NCBI GenBank assembly: GCA_030647435.1
Contig: JAUSJX010000107.1
Span: 18,982-82,981, forward strand
DNA length: 64,000 bases
Reading direction: 5' to 3'
Source: Candidatus Rokuibacteriota bacterium
GTDB taxonomy: Bacteria; Methylomirabilota; Methylomirabilia; Rokubacteriales; CSP1-6
Both the position numbers and the translations under genes were made by a program. Within the stretch, counting starts at the first letter, position 1. Each line of letters opens with the position of its first letter. A model generated the notes under the pieces. The model was not told where the DNA came from and did not search any database. It saw only the letters and a list, made by a program, of their open reading frames with translations. This document shows positions 32,489-40,937 of the stretch, one piece after another.

Positions 32489-33828
32489 CCCAGCCCGCGA
32501 AGCCGTCCAAGATCTTCGACACTTACCGTGCCATGCATCCGAAGTCGGCGGCGCTCTACGAGCGGGCGCGCGGCGTGATCGCCGGCGGCATCACCCACGA
32601 CGGCCGGCACCTCAAGCCCTTCCCGGTCTACGTCGACCGCGCCCTGGGCTCCCGCAAGTGGGACGTGGACGGCCACGAATACGTGGACTACTGGATGGGC
32701 CACGGCGCGCTCTTCCTGGGGCACTGCCACCCGGCGGTCGTCAAGGCCATCCAGGAGCAGGCCCCGCGCGGCACGCACTTCGGCGCCTGCCACGAGCTGG
32801 AAGTGCGCTGGGCCGAGCTGGTCTGCAGGCTCGTCCCCTCGGCCGAGATGGTGCGCTTCACCATGTCGGGCACGGAGGCGACGCATCTGGCGCTCCGCAT
32901 CGCGCGCGCCTACACGGGGCATCCGAAGGTGGTGAAGTTCCACGGCCACTTCCACGGCTGGCACGACGGCGTCGTCGCCGCGGTCAACCCGCCCTTCGAC
33001 GTGCCGATGTCCGCGGGCGTGCCCTCGCAGATCCTCGACCAGCTCCTGCTCTGCCCGCCCAACGACATCAAGGTGGTGGACGGGCTGCTCCAGCGCGGCG
33101 ACGTCGCGGCGGTGATCCTCGAGCCCGCGGGCGGGCAGTCCGGCACCACGCCGACCATCCCGGGCTACCTCCAGGAACTGCGCGCGCTGACCGAGCGCCA
33201 TAACGTCGTGCTGATCTTCGACGAGGTCATCACGGGCTTCCGCTATGCGCCCGGCGGCGCCCAGCAGTACTTCGGCGTCACGCCTGACCTGACGACGCTG
33301 GCGAAGATCGTCGCCGGCGGCCTGCCCGGCGCCGTCGTCTGCGGCAAGAAGCCGCTCATGGCGACCATGGCCCACCGCGGCGACCCCGTCTGGGACCGGG
33401 CCGAGCGCGTGGCGCAGAACGGCACCTTCAACTCCAACCCCGTCTGCGCCGCCGCCGCCATCGCCACGCTCGAGCTGGTGCAGGACGGCGAGCTGCACGC
33501 GCGCGCGAACAAGGTGGCCGACGAGCTGCGCTCGGGCATCGCGGAGGTGATGAAGCGCGTGGGCGCGCCGGGCACCTGCTTCGGCGAATCGTCCATCTTC
33601 CACGTGTCCTTCGAGGGGCGGCCCGGGCTCGCCGGCTTCGACAGGCCGCGGCGCGGCGACCTCTACCAGATGCTCCGCTGCGCCCTGCTCAACAACGGCG
33701 TGGACTGCTCGAGCTACCACGGCTGGCTCTCCGCCGTGCACTCGGACGTGGACGTGGCGCGCACGCTCGCGGCCTACGAGAAGGCGTTGTCGGCGATGGC
33801 CGCCGACGGAGCCTTCAAAGGCGCCTGA
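32485..33828 (+). CDS. Class III aminotransferase, HemL/aminomutase-like
   Basis: The protein has 447 residues. YERARGVIAGGITHDGRH, DVDGHEYVDYWMGHGALFLG and FTMSGTEATHLALRIARAYT are fold-type I class III signatures. LIFDEVITGFR provides the PLP-ring Asp, and Lys274 in TTLAKIVAGGLPG is the Schiff-base lysine. It resembles glutamate-1-semialdehyde aminomutase-like proteins that are not part of haem synthesis. Its partner genes suggest a substrate related to glutamate or a beta-amino acid. Overlap with the cyclase gene implies coupling. Confidence 0.87.
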   Translation: MTQPAKPSKIFDTYRAMHPKSAALYERARGVIAGGITHDGRHLKPFPVYVDRALGSRKWDVDGHEYVDYWMGHGALFLGHCHPAVVKAIQEQAPRGTHFGACHELEVRWAELVCRLVPSAEMVRFTMSGTEATHLALRIARAYTGHPKVVKFHGHFHGWHDGVVAAVNPPFDVPMSAGVPSQILDQLLLCPPNDIKVVDGLLQRGDVAAVILEPAGGQSGTTPTIPGYLQELRALTERHNVVLIFDEVITGFRYAPGGAQQYFGVTPDLTTLAKIVAGGLPGAVVCGKKPLMATMAHRGDPVWDRAERVAQNGTFNSNPVCAAAAIATLELVQDGELHARANKVADELRSGIAEVMKRVGAPGTCFGESSIFHVSFEGRPGLAGFDRPRRGDLYQMLRCALLNNGVDCSSYHGWLSAVHSDVDVARTLAAYEKALSAMAADGAFKGA

Positions 33829-33842
33829 TCCCTCTCCTTGAT

Positions 33843-33895
33843 CCCTCTCCCCCGTCTCGGGGGAGAGGGCAGGGTGAGGGGGTAGGGTGAGGGGG
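33843..33895 (+). repeat. REP-like palindrome after the aminotransferase
   Basis: CCCTCTCCCCCGTCTCGGGG and GAGAGGGCAGGGTGAGGGGG form a strong hairpin; a second GGGTGAGGGGG follows. It belongs to the family at 19201, 29387 and 34246. It could reduce read-through into the next gene. Confidence 0.8.
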
Positions 33896-33897
33896 CG

Positions 33898-34224
33898 ATG
33901 CCTCTCAGCGAAGCCGACCGCCGCGCCAAGCTCCAGGAGATCCAGGACCTGGCGCAGGGCTCCGAGGAGTTCGAGGGCGGCGCCACCTTCGAGGACGACA
34001 TGGACGCCCTGGTCGTCGGCGACTGGGCCTTCTTCGCCATCGACGAGATCGGCGACCTCGCGCTGTCCTTCCACCTCGACGCCCACCCGCTCGCCGTCGC
34101 GCGCCTGACCCGCTTTCTCGTCCAGCACGAGGTGCCCTTCGTGCTGACCGAATCGTTCACCATCGACGAGGACGACCAGATCGTCTTCGAGTCCGACACC
34201 GGCGCCGACCTCCCCGACAAATAG
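33898..34224 (+). CDS. Small acidic protein of unknown function
   Basis: The protein has 108 residues with an acidic composition and no membrane helix. It shows a pattern of alternating helices and strands (FFAIDEIGDLALSFHLDAHP, TESFTIDEDDQIVFES). The family is not recognised. It starts two bases after a REP-like repeat and is followed by another REP cluster and the tRNA gene. Confidence 0.6.
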   Translation: MPLSEADRRAKLQEIQDLAQGSEEFEGGATFEDDMDALVVGDWAFFAIDEIGDLALSFHLDAHPLAVARLTRFLVQHEVPFVLTESFTIDEDDQIVFESDTGADLPDK

Positions 34225-34245
34225 AATGTCCCTCTCTGGCCACTA

Positions 34246-34354
34246 GTCCCCCTCTCCCCCACGAGGGCGATGTCCCCGATTTCCCTCTCCCCCACAAGGA
34301 TGAGGTCTCAATTTTCCCTCTCCCCCATCGGGGGAGAGGGCAGGGTGAGGGGGC
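34246..34354 (+). repeat. Cluster of REP-like repeats before tRNA-Phe
   Basis: Three imperfect copies of CCCTCTCCCCCAC and one full palindrome ending GGGGGAGAGGGCAGGGTGAG lie in 109 bases. This is a compound REP array, the densest in the window, directly upstream of the tRNA gene. Confidence 0.8.
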
Positions 34355-34416
34355 AGATTGAGGGGCCGTCTCGTGGACAGAGCCCGCCCCTTCTGGTATC
34401 CTCGCTACTTCGTGGT

Positions 34417-34492
<76 letters not shown>

Positions 34493-34590
34493 TTCTTTTC
34501 AACAGGTTGCCCGCTTCGAAATTCTCCCTGGATTGAGTTTGTGCCCAGATTTGTGCCCAAGTCAGGCACACTCCAGCACATTCCAGCTAT
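34493..34590 (-). other. Conserved flank after tRNA-Phe, copy 1 (possible integrase 3' relic)
   Basis: GAGTTTGTGCCCAGATTTGT and GCCCA, then GGCACACTCCAGC, repeat the flank found after each tRNA 3' half. On the minus strand one frame reads VPDLGTNLGTNS towards the tRNA, a tail of the kind seen at the end of tRNA-targeting tyrosine integrases. The body of such a gene is absent. The integrase reading is inference. Confidence 0.45.
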
Positions 34591-34730
34591 GCATCCCGAA
34601 CCCTAGAGGATGCGTTCAATGCCGATCGCAGCCCGGGCCGACGGCGGCTTCACCTTGTGAACTTCGTCAAGGAAGAATACTCTGCCTACGAGGTCGCAGG
34701 TGACCTTCGTCGCGAGCCTGGGCACGCCGA

Positions 34731-36857
34731 TCAACCCCTATGCGATGACGTGAGCGCGCTCTCGACGAAGGAATCGGGCGTCAAGACGCCGGCCACCAGG
34801 TTTTGCAGGTCGACCGGAGCGAACGGCTTCGACAGGACGAAGCGCACGCCGGAGCGCAGCGTCTCTTCCGGGTCCAGCCTGTCCCCCCAGCCCGTGACGA
34901 ACCCGAGAGGAATCCGAGGGAAGCGGCGACGGCATACGGCAGCCACATCCCAGCCCGACATTCCCGGCATGGAGACGTCGGTCAGGATGACGTCCACTCC
35001 CGCGCCGTCGCAGCAGGCCAATCCCTCTTCCCCGCTGGCCGCCTCGAGGACGGTGTGGCCAAAGGATGTCAGCATGTCCCGGAGCACGCATCGAATCTCA
35101 AGCTCGTCGTCGATGACCAGCACGCGGGCCGTGCGGACGGGCCGCAGCACCGACGCCGGAGCCTCTGCCGCCGGTTCCTCTGCCGCCGGTTCCTCCTTGC
35201 TGACCGGCAGGCGGACCACGAAGGTGCTGCCCACGCCCAGGCTGCTTTCGATGTCGATCGTGCCCCCGTGCCGCTTGACGATGCCCCAGGAGACCGACAG
35301 GCCGAGCCCGGTTCCACGGGAGCCCTTGGTCGTGAAGAATGGCTCCAGCACCCGCCACCGAATCTCGTCCGACATGCCGCAGCCCGTGTCCTGCGCGGCT
35401 ATCGTCACTGTGTCCATGTCGCTCGAGACCCGGAAGATGAACCGGCCTCCCCCGGGCATGGCGTCGAGCCCGTTGATCAGCAGGTTCATGAACACCTCGC
35501 GCAGCTCCGCGGAGATCCCCGCTACGGGAGGAACCGGTCGGCCTTCGATCAGCACCTCGTAGACGATATTGCGGCTCTGCGCTTCGTCCTTCCAGCGTCC
35601 CCGCGTCAGCTCGATGACGTCCCGCAACAGTTCCGGAACCTCCACTCGCCCGGCAGGGCGCGTTTGGCGCGTCCGCGTGAACTCCTGAATCCGCCGAATG
35701 GTCTGGGCCCCGTCCCAGGCTGCCTGTCGAATGACCTTGACATTCCGGCAGATCTCCGGCTCCTGGACTTTGGCGAGCAAGACCTCCGCGCGTCCGACCA
35801 CCACGGCCAGGAGATTGTTGAAGTCATGCGCGACGCCCGCCGCCATCTCGCCGAGCGCGCTCAGGCGCTCCGTCTGCACCAGTTGCTGCTGCTGTGTCTC
35901 GATCTCCTGCAGGGCGACTCGAAGCTCCTCGAGCAGCTGCGCGTTCTGGATCGCCACCCCCGCCTGAGAGGCCAGGGAAGCGGCGAGGTTGCGATAGCGC
36001 TCCGGGAAGGGCATGACCTCGTCATGCAGGGCTTCCGGCCGCGCCAGAGGCCGTCCGGGAACGCGCTTGCAATTGATCAGCTGCAGCACCCCGATGATCT
36101 CGCCGGCCGGAGTCTTCATCGGCACCACGAGCATCGACGTCGTCCGGTAGCCTATCCCCGCATCGACCTCGTTATTGATGCGGTAGGGGGATTTCGGAGG
36201 CAGGGCGTACGCGTCGTCGATCCGCAGGATCTCGCCCGACAGCGCAACATAGCCGGCGGCGCTCGTCGAGCTGATCGGCAGTATCCATTCACTGAGCGCC
36301 ACACGCACGCTGTCGTTCTGAGCCAGCTTGAATCGCAGATGCTGCCCGCCGTCCGGAGTCTTCTCGACCACGTACAGCGAGCCGGCGTCGCTGCGGGTGA
36401 TCTCCCGCCCCTTGGTCAGAATGAGCTCGAGGAGCGCGTCGAGATTGCGCTCGGCCGAAAGGCTTATCCCGATCGTGCTGAGCTCCTCGAGCTGCGTGCT
36501 CGTCTCGCGCGTCTCGGCCCTGACACACGCCTCCTCGCACGCGGCACGGAGCACCGCCGCGAGGGTGGACGGCTGGACCGATGGACTGAGATACGCGTAG
36601 CACGGGTGGCCCGGAACCCCATCGGAGACGCCGTCATTGACCAGCGCCACCACCGGCAATCCCGCGCGCTGCGCGACCGTCATCGCGGCAATGCCCGAAT
36701 CGCCGCCGGGCAGATGGACGACCAGGACGCCGTGCGACCCCGAGCAGGCGACCGGCGACAAGTCGGTGGCGGGCCGAAGCTCGAGATCTTCGGGGAGATG
36801 CTCGAGCAGCGCGACGATCTCCGAACCAGGGACGTACCAGACGGGATGCCGGGACAT
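34731..36857 (-). CDS. GAF-domain hybrid sensor histidine kinase with receiver domain
   Basis: The protein has 708 residues. Residues 1-115 form a degenerate receiver-like N-terminus, 138-305 a GAF sensor, and a coiled coil leads to the HisKA box with His344 (GVAHDFNNLL). The ATPase has its N-box at NGLDAMPGG (462-470), G1 at DTGCGM and G2 at GTGLGL. Asp627 in ILTDVSMPGMSGWD is the receiver phosphosite. No membrane helix is seen, so it senses a cytoplasmic ligand. It lies 20 bases downstream of the FecR-like gene on the same strand. It is the first cargo after the tRNA gene. Confidence 0.88.
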   Translation of the reverse strand: MSRHPVWYVPGSEIVALLEHLPEDLELRPATDLSPVACSGSHGVLVVHLPGGDSGIAAMTVAQRAGLPVVALVNDGVSDGVPGHPCYAYLSPSVQPSTLAAVLRAACEEACVRAETRETSTQLEELSTIGISLSAERNLDALLELILTKGREITRSDAGSLYVVEKTPDGGQHLRFKLAQNDSVRVALSEWILPISSTSAAGYVALSGEILRIDDAYALPPKSPYRINNEVDAGIGYRTTSMLVVPMKTPAGEIIGVLQLINCKRVPGRPLARPEALHDEVMPFPERYRNLAASLASQAGVAIQNAQLLEELRVALQEIETQQQQLVQTERLSALGEMAAGVAHDFNNLLAVVVGRAEVLLAKVQEPEICRNVKVIRQAAWDGAQTIRRIQEFTRTRQTRPAGRVEVPELLRDVIELTRGRWKDEAQSRNIVYEVLIEGRPVPPVAGISAELREVFMNLLINGLDAMPGGGRFIFRVSSDMDTVTIAAQDTGCGMSDEIRWRVLEPFFTTKGSRGTGLGLSVSWGIVKRHGGTIDIESSLGVGSTFVVRLPVSKEEPAAEEPAAEAPASVLRPVRTARVLVIDDELEIRCVLRDMLTSFGHTVLEAASGEEGLACCDGAGVDVILTDVSMPGMSGWDVAAVCRRRFPRIPLGFVTGWGDRLDPEETLRSGVRFVLSKPFAPVDLQNLVAGVLTPDSFVESALTSSHRG

Positions 36858-36877
36858 TGGACTGCGGGCGCTCGGCC

Positions 36878-37981
36878 CTACTTCCCCTTCTTCTTCAGGA
36901 CAGACGGTACGATAGTCGCGAGACCGCTGCCCGCCGTGCCAGGGCCAGCGCCGAAAGAGCGGCCATTGCCGACTCCCGAACCTGATGCGAAACCCCTTCC
37001 GCCGGCGTTCTTGTTCCCGCCGCCATTGCTCGAGCCACCACCATCGCCACCGCCGTTGCTTCCACTATTGCCGCCGCCACGACCCGCTCCGGAACCGCCC
37101 ACGCCTACCGCACCAACCCCGTCTCCCGCATCCGAGACAACATCGATGACCTCGCCCTCTCCCTCCGCCCGGGCCTGCGCGCGCTGTCCTTTACGACTCG
37201 ACCCGCTACCCAGGACCCCCTCTACTATCGCAACGGCGAGAGCCCGCTGCCGGTCAACGAGCGCGGACTGGAACTTCTCGGGAAGCGCTGTCCGTGTCGG
37301 CTGATTGGCCTTCAGGTTTGCTGTGACGGCTGCCGCCGCCGCCGGAGAGAGCGGACGCACTGCCCCGAGCGTATTGCCGGACACCGTGACGGACTGAAGA
37401 GTCTCCAGCTGGACGGGCGCCGCTCCTGGGTTGCTTCGCAGGGACACGTCGAGCTTGCCGTGGAGCAGGTGCACATTGGTGGAAGTCCCGAGTCGATCTC
37501 CACCGGCGGAATCGGGGACGATCTCGACCACCAGCACGGTCCCCCGGACCGCGGCCATCGCGTGCGGCGTGTGGACCTCGATGACTTCTCCCGGCCGCAT
37601 CCGCTCCCGCACGACCGCGAGGCCGACCTTGCCCGACTGGAGATTCACCGTCGCGCGCCCGCCTTCTTCGGTCACGGTCAGCACCGAGAGCTCGCGCACC
37701 GTGAGCAGCGCCTTGCCGCCCATCAGGACGTGAACCAGCGAGTGTTCCTTGGTGGTGATCCGGTCCTGCGGAAAGACGTCATCGCGCTTCTTGAGAACCT
37801 GGTCTTGAGCCATGGCTGCCCGTGTCACGGTCGCCTCACCCACGAGGACACTCACGACACCGACACCCGACTGACCCTGCGCCCGGGCGTATCCCGGCGC
37901 GCCGACAACAAGCCCCGCTATTGCCAACGTCTTGATCGCACGCCATGCGGCCACTGTTTTCTCCAATCTGGCCAAGGGCAC
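36878..37981 (-). CDS. FecR-domain secreted protein with Gly-rich tail
   Basis: The protein has 367 residues starting with GTG 37981. A signal peptide ends near ARAQ (about residue 35). A FecR-type domain follows (VHVLMGGKALLTVRELSVLT, then SGKVGLAVV, then HTPHAMAAVRGTVLVVE). From about residue 280 there is a low-complexity Gly/Ser/Asn segment ending in a basic LKKKGK. FecR domains in such proteins lie in the periplasm and bind polymers or relay signals. It is probably cotranscribed with the kinase gene. An imperfect palindrome (GTGACTGTGCAGCTGTCAC) at about 38008 may be an operator. Confidence 0.75.
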   Translation of the reverse strand: MPLARLEKTVAAWRAIKTLAIAGLVVGAPGYARAQGQSGVGVVSVLVGEATVTRAAMAQDQVLKKRDDVFPQDRITTKEHSLVHVLMGGKALLTVRELSVLTVTEEGGRATVNLQSGKVGLAVVRERMRPGEVIEVHTPHAMAAVRGTVLVVEIVPDSAGGDRLGTSTNVHLLHGKLDVSLRSNPGAAPVQLETLQSVTVSGNTLGAVRPLSPAAAAAVTANLKANQPTRTALPEKFQSALVDRQRALAVAIVEGVLGSGSSRKGQRAQARAEGEGEVIDVVSDAGDGVGAVGVGGSGAGRGGGNSGSNGGGDGGGSSNGGGNKNAGGRGFASGSGVGNGRSFGAGPGTAGSGLATIVPSVLKKKGK

Positions 37982-38245
37982 TTGGCTCCGTCTCCGTGTC
38001 CATCTGGTGACTGTGCAGCTGTCACAGTGTTGAGTAGCAACGGAGGTGCCAAGGCGCTAGATGCCGTGCGACTCATTGAAAGAATTGGGCTGTTCTCAGG
38101 TTGACGGAGGTCTAGGGCAACAACATGACAATCATGGGCATGGCATCCGCCGAGGATTGATGGGACCGCCCCCCCTGAAATCCGGGGCAGCCGCGAGGTT
38201 TGGATCAGGCAACCAGAGAGCCGGTGGAAGTGAGAACGGCGCTCC

Positions 38246-38425
38246 TCAGCAGCGAGTGACGTGTGCGGAGACGGCGAGCCAGCCGCGCTCGCGGCGGGCC
38301 CACACGTCCGTGTAGCGGCCGGCGCCTGCCTGTCCATCCGGCCGCGTATACGTGGTCCGCGCGTGGATGATCGCGACGTCCCTCACGCGCGGGGCGATCT
38401 CGATCGACTCGCCGAGATGGAGCGA
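38246..38425 (-). pseudogene. C-terminal fragment of a DUF4440/SnoaL-like protein
   Basis: The minus strand reads GESIEIAPRVRDVAIIHART, then GAGRYTDVWARRERGWLAVS, then AHVTRC and a stop, the typical end of NTF2-like DUF4440 proteins. The first half is missing; at 38425 the sequence changes to an SBP fragment of opposite direction. Confidence 0.7.
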
Positions 38426-38851
38426 GTGACGGGAGTCCTAGGCGTCACGATTCAACAACTCGCTATCCGCCGCCCTGAGGAGTTTCAGGCGGTCATAGAC
38501 GTGCTTCGGCGAGGGTTGGTCGAGGGTCTGATCGTCGACGCCGACGCCACGCTCTACACCTATCAACCTCAGATCATCGCCGCGGCGAGCGCACATCGCA
38601 TCCCCACCGTCTTCGCCTGGCCGCGGCCCGTCGAGGACGGCGGATTGCTCGGCTATGGGGCGAGTGTCCCGGAGATGTATCGCCTCGCAGCGGTCTATGT
38701 GGACAAGATCGCCCGTGGCACGAATCCCGCCGATCTACCCGTTGAGAAGGTGTCGAGGTACCACCTCGCCATCAACCTCAAGACCGCGGAGCCGCTCGGC
38801 TTGACGATCCCGCAGTCGCTGCTGCTGCGGGCGGATCAGGTCATTCAGTAG
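38425..38851 (+). pseudogene. C-terminal fragment of an ABC_sub_bind (TrpX-like) substrate-binding protein
   Basis: About 140 codons match the second half of this lipoprotein/periplasmic family: GVTIQQLAIRRPEEF, GLIVDADATLYTY, GGLLGYGASVPEMYR, VDKIARGTNPADLPVEK and the terminal LGLTIPQSLLLRADQVIQ. The N-terminal half is absent, so it cannot be exported. A second, shorter fragment of the same family lies at 63493. Confidence 0.8.
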
Positions 38852-38863
38852 GAGCCCGACCGG

Positions 38864-38930
38864 TTTGTGCCCAAACTGTGCCCAACTCAGGCGCATTCCT
38901 GATCATTCCAGCACACTCCAGCGCACGACG
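38864..38930. repeat. Partial copy of the tRNA-flank repeat without tRNA half
   Basis: GTTTGTGCCCAAACTGTGCC and CAACTCAGGCG, then CACTCCAGCGCAC, match the internal part of the flanks at 39078, 55228 and 60010. It directly follows the SBP fragment stop and precedes the next tRNA half by 60 bases. Confidence 0.65.
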
Positions 38931-38990
38931 CCGTCGGGACCCTGCTGTTCAAGATCAAACACTTCTGCACACTTACACGGACCGGGAGAT

Positions 38991-39348
38991 AGGACTGAAA
39001 ATCCTGGTGTCGGCGGTTCAATCCCGTCCCTGCCCACCATTTCTTTCACTCACTTGCCCGTCACCGAATTCTTCCCGGTTTGAGTTTGTGCCCAGATTTG
39101 TGCCCAACTCAGGCACACTCGGGATCACTCCAGCGCACGTCAGTGGTCCAGGCCGTCGCGACCCCTTCCTTCCAGATCCAACTGGAACGCGCCTTACTGA
39201 CCCGCTCCTGTCTTCTTCTTCGGGCCCCGGTTTGACTTGCCCCGCGCGCTCTGACAGGATCGGCGCGAGATGCCACGGTTCATCCGCGCTGTGACAGGGG
39301 GACCCAGGGCCGCCGGGTCCGAGAACAGGGGGTTACGTTGCTTACGCG
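38991..39348 (+). repeat. tRNA-half repeat unit, copy 2 (tRNA-Phe 3' half + flank + R)
   Basis: Bases 38991-39039 are identical to the last 49 bases of tRNA-Phe including CCA. The flank (39040-39220) and R part (39221-39348, with TTGACTTGCC, CTGACAGGATCGGCGCGAG and TGTGACAG) match copy 4 closely and copy 3 moderately. The right end is slightly degraded (GTTACGTTGCTTACGC). TTGACT and CAGGAT at an 18-base spacing inside R resemble a promoter. Confidence 0.88.
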
Positions 39349-39506
39349 CGGCTTCTCCGTTTGGAAGGTCGACGCGATTTTGGCGCCCGGCGCGCCGGGG
39401 GAAGAATGCCGCGCGGCTCGTACAGCCTCACGGCCTTACGGCTGACTCCACTCCGCTTGGCAACCTTACCGATGAGCAGCCCGCTCGGGTCCATGCCCAT
39501 GCCCAT
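39342..39506 (-). pseudogene. MerR-family regulator, N-terminal helix-turn-helix fragment
   Basis: The minus-strand frame of 54 codons reads LLIGKVAKRSGVSRKAVRLY, then EPRGILPPARRA, the DNA-binding start of a MerR protein. The rest of the gene is cut off where repeat R begins, and the frame stops inside R. Confidence 0.7.
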
Positions 39507-39548
39507 ACCCTAAACCCTGCCCCATAGGGCAAGGTCTAAGGGTCAAAC

Positions 39549-39584
39549 TGAGACACTACCCAACTCTCAAAGTGAGACACTACC
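39549..39584 (+). repeat. Two direct repeats resembling an insertion sequence terminus
   Basis: TGAGACACTACC occurs at 39549-39560 and 39573-39584, spaced by 24 bases, in GGTCAAACTGAGACAC context. Repeated TGAGACACTACC-type ends are common in IS481/IS3-like elements, but no transposase is present here. Apart from this, 39507-39707 shows no gene. Confidence 0.4.
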
Positions 39585-39707
39585 GTCCTATGCGCCCAGT
39601 GCGATATGTTAGTGCTGTATGTTACAGTTGGTACCCTACGCTGGCCAACGCGATGATGGCAATCGCGCGGCGCGCCGGCAATCGCTCCACAACGCGGAGG
39701 CGTGAAA

Positions 39708-40937
39708 ATGCGCAAACCCACGGCGATCGGGATCGTGTCCCTCCTGCTAGGCCTCGCGGCGTTCCTCGCCGCCCCACCCGGCGCGGGCGCTCAGGACGAG
39801 GTCAAGCTCGGCGCGTTCCTGCCCATCTCCGGGATCAGCGCCGACGTGGGCGCGCAGATGAAGGCCGGCGCCGAGGTCGCGCTCGAGCGCTTGGGGACGG
39901 TCCAGGTGGGCGGCAAGCCGATGAAGGTTCGCGTCATCTGGTACGACGACGAGGGCAAGGGCGACGTGGGTCTCAACGTCGTCACGCGCGCACTCACCGT
40001 CGACAAGATCCACGTGGGCATGGGCTTTCTCTCCAGCGACGTCTTCATCCGCGTGATGGACGAGTTCCAGAAAAGCTCGACGCCGGTGGTCACCTGCTGC
40101 TCGGCGTCACTCAAGATCCCCGACAAGATCGCCCAGAACAAGATGCAGTACGTCTTCCAGCTCAGCCCCACGGCCAACGACATCGTGCGCTCGGTGGCGG
40201 CCGCCGTCGGGCAATACGTGAAGCCGAAGAAAATCGCGCTGCTGAACGAAAACACCGACGCGGGACGTGACTTCTCCCGCATCGCGCGCGAGTGGTTCGC
40301 CGCCAACGCCAAGGACGCCGAAGTCGTCGCCGACGAGTTCGTCGACCGCGGCGTGACGGACTTGACGCCGCAGTTCGCGAAGATCAAGCGCTCCGGCGCG
40401 CAGGCGATCATCGGCGAGATCTATGGTTCCAGCGGTTCCGTGCTCTTCAGCCAGTGGTACGAGCTCAAGGTCCCGGCCGTCCTGGCCCACATGGGCGCGA
40501 CCGTGAGCGCGCAGACGTTCATCGAACAGTACGTCAAGCAGACTGACCTCGCCATCGTCAACAACCGCTGGTGGCCGGCGAAGTACTCCGAGGTGTCGGA
40601 GCCGATGATGGTGGCCTACAAGAAGAAGACCGGCACCGATGCGACCAACTTCGCGGTGCAGGCGCACGACGCCACCCTCGTGTTGCTCGAGGCGATCCGG
40701 ACATCGGGAAGCCTCGACCCGCAGAAGATCCAGGCGGCCCTCGAGAGCACCACCTTCGTGACGGCGTGGGGCACCCGCAAGTTCACGTCGCTGGCCGAGG
40801 GGCACCGCATGCCCATCCAGACCGTGGTCGTGCAGATCCAGGGCGGCAAGAAGGTGCCCATCTATCCCGAATCGGTCGCGGCGGCCGCTGGCGGCAAGTA
40901 CGTGCCGGTACCCCCGTACGCGTGGGAAAAGAAGTAG
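39708..40937 (+). CDS. livK: Liv-type ABC transporter substrate-binding protein
   Basis: The protein has 409 residues with a signal peptide of about 28 residues (cleavage after GAGA). KLGAFLPISGISADVGAQMK, IWYDDEGKGD, CSASLKIPDKIAQNKMQYVF and QAHDATLVLLEAIRTSG fit type I periplasmic binding proteins of the branched-chain amino acid/amide class. ATG 39708 has GGAGG seven bases upstream; GTG 39702 is less well spaced. It is the first gene of livKGFHM-hyuAB. The ligand may be a cyclic amide, judging from the hydantoinase genes. Confidence 0.88.
   Translation: MRKPTAIGIVSLLLGLAAFLAAPPGAGAQDEVKLGAFLPISGISADVGAQMKAGAEVALERLGTVQVGGKPMKVRVIWYDDEGKGDVGLNVVTRALTVDKIHVGMGFLSSDVFIRVMDEFQKSSTPVVTCCSASLKIPDKIAQNKMQYVFQLSPTANDIVRSVAAAVGQYVKPKKIALLNENTDAGRDFSRIAREWFAANAKDAEVVADEFVDRGVTDLTPQFAKIKRSGAQAIIGEIYGSSGSVLFSQWYELKVPAVLAHMGATVSAQTFIEQYVKQTDLAIVNNRWWPAKYSEVSEPMMVAYKKKTGTDATNFAVQAHDATLVLLEAIRTSGSLDPQKIQAALESTTFVTAWGTRKFTSLAEGHRMPIQTVVVQIQGGKKVPIYPESVAAAAGGKYVPVPPYAWEKK

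Noticed and set aside
32485..33828. Assigning the aminotransferase as hemL of haem synthesis
   Set aside because: Neighbours are glutamyl-metabolism genes and the sequence has features of aminomutase-like paralogs, so a housekeeping role is not supported.
34493..34730. Functional integrase gene next to tRNA-Phe
   Set aside because: Only a short tail-like peptide can be read; there is no catalytic R-H-R-Y region in any frame within several hundred bases.
39990..40010. CRISPR-like arrays
   Set aside because: No regularly spaced repeat series was seen here or elsewhere; the only tandem repeats are the REP-like arrays and the 24-base-spaced pair at 39549.
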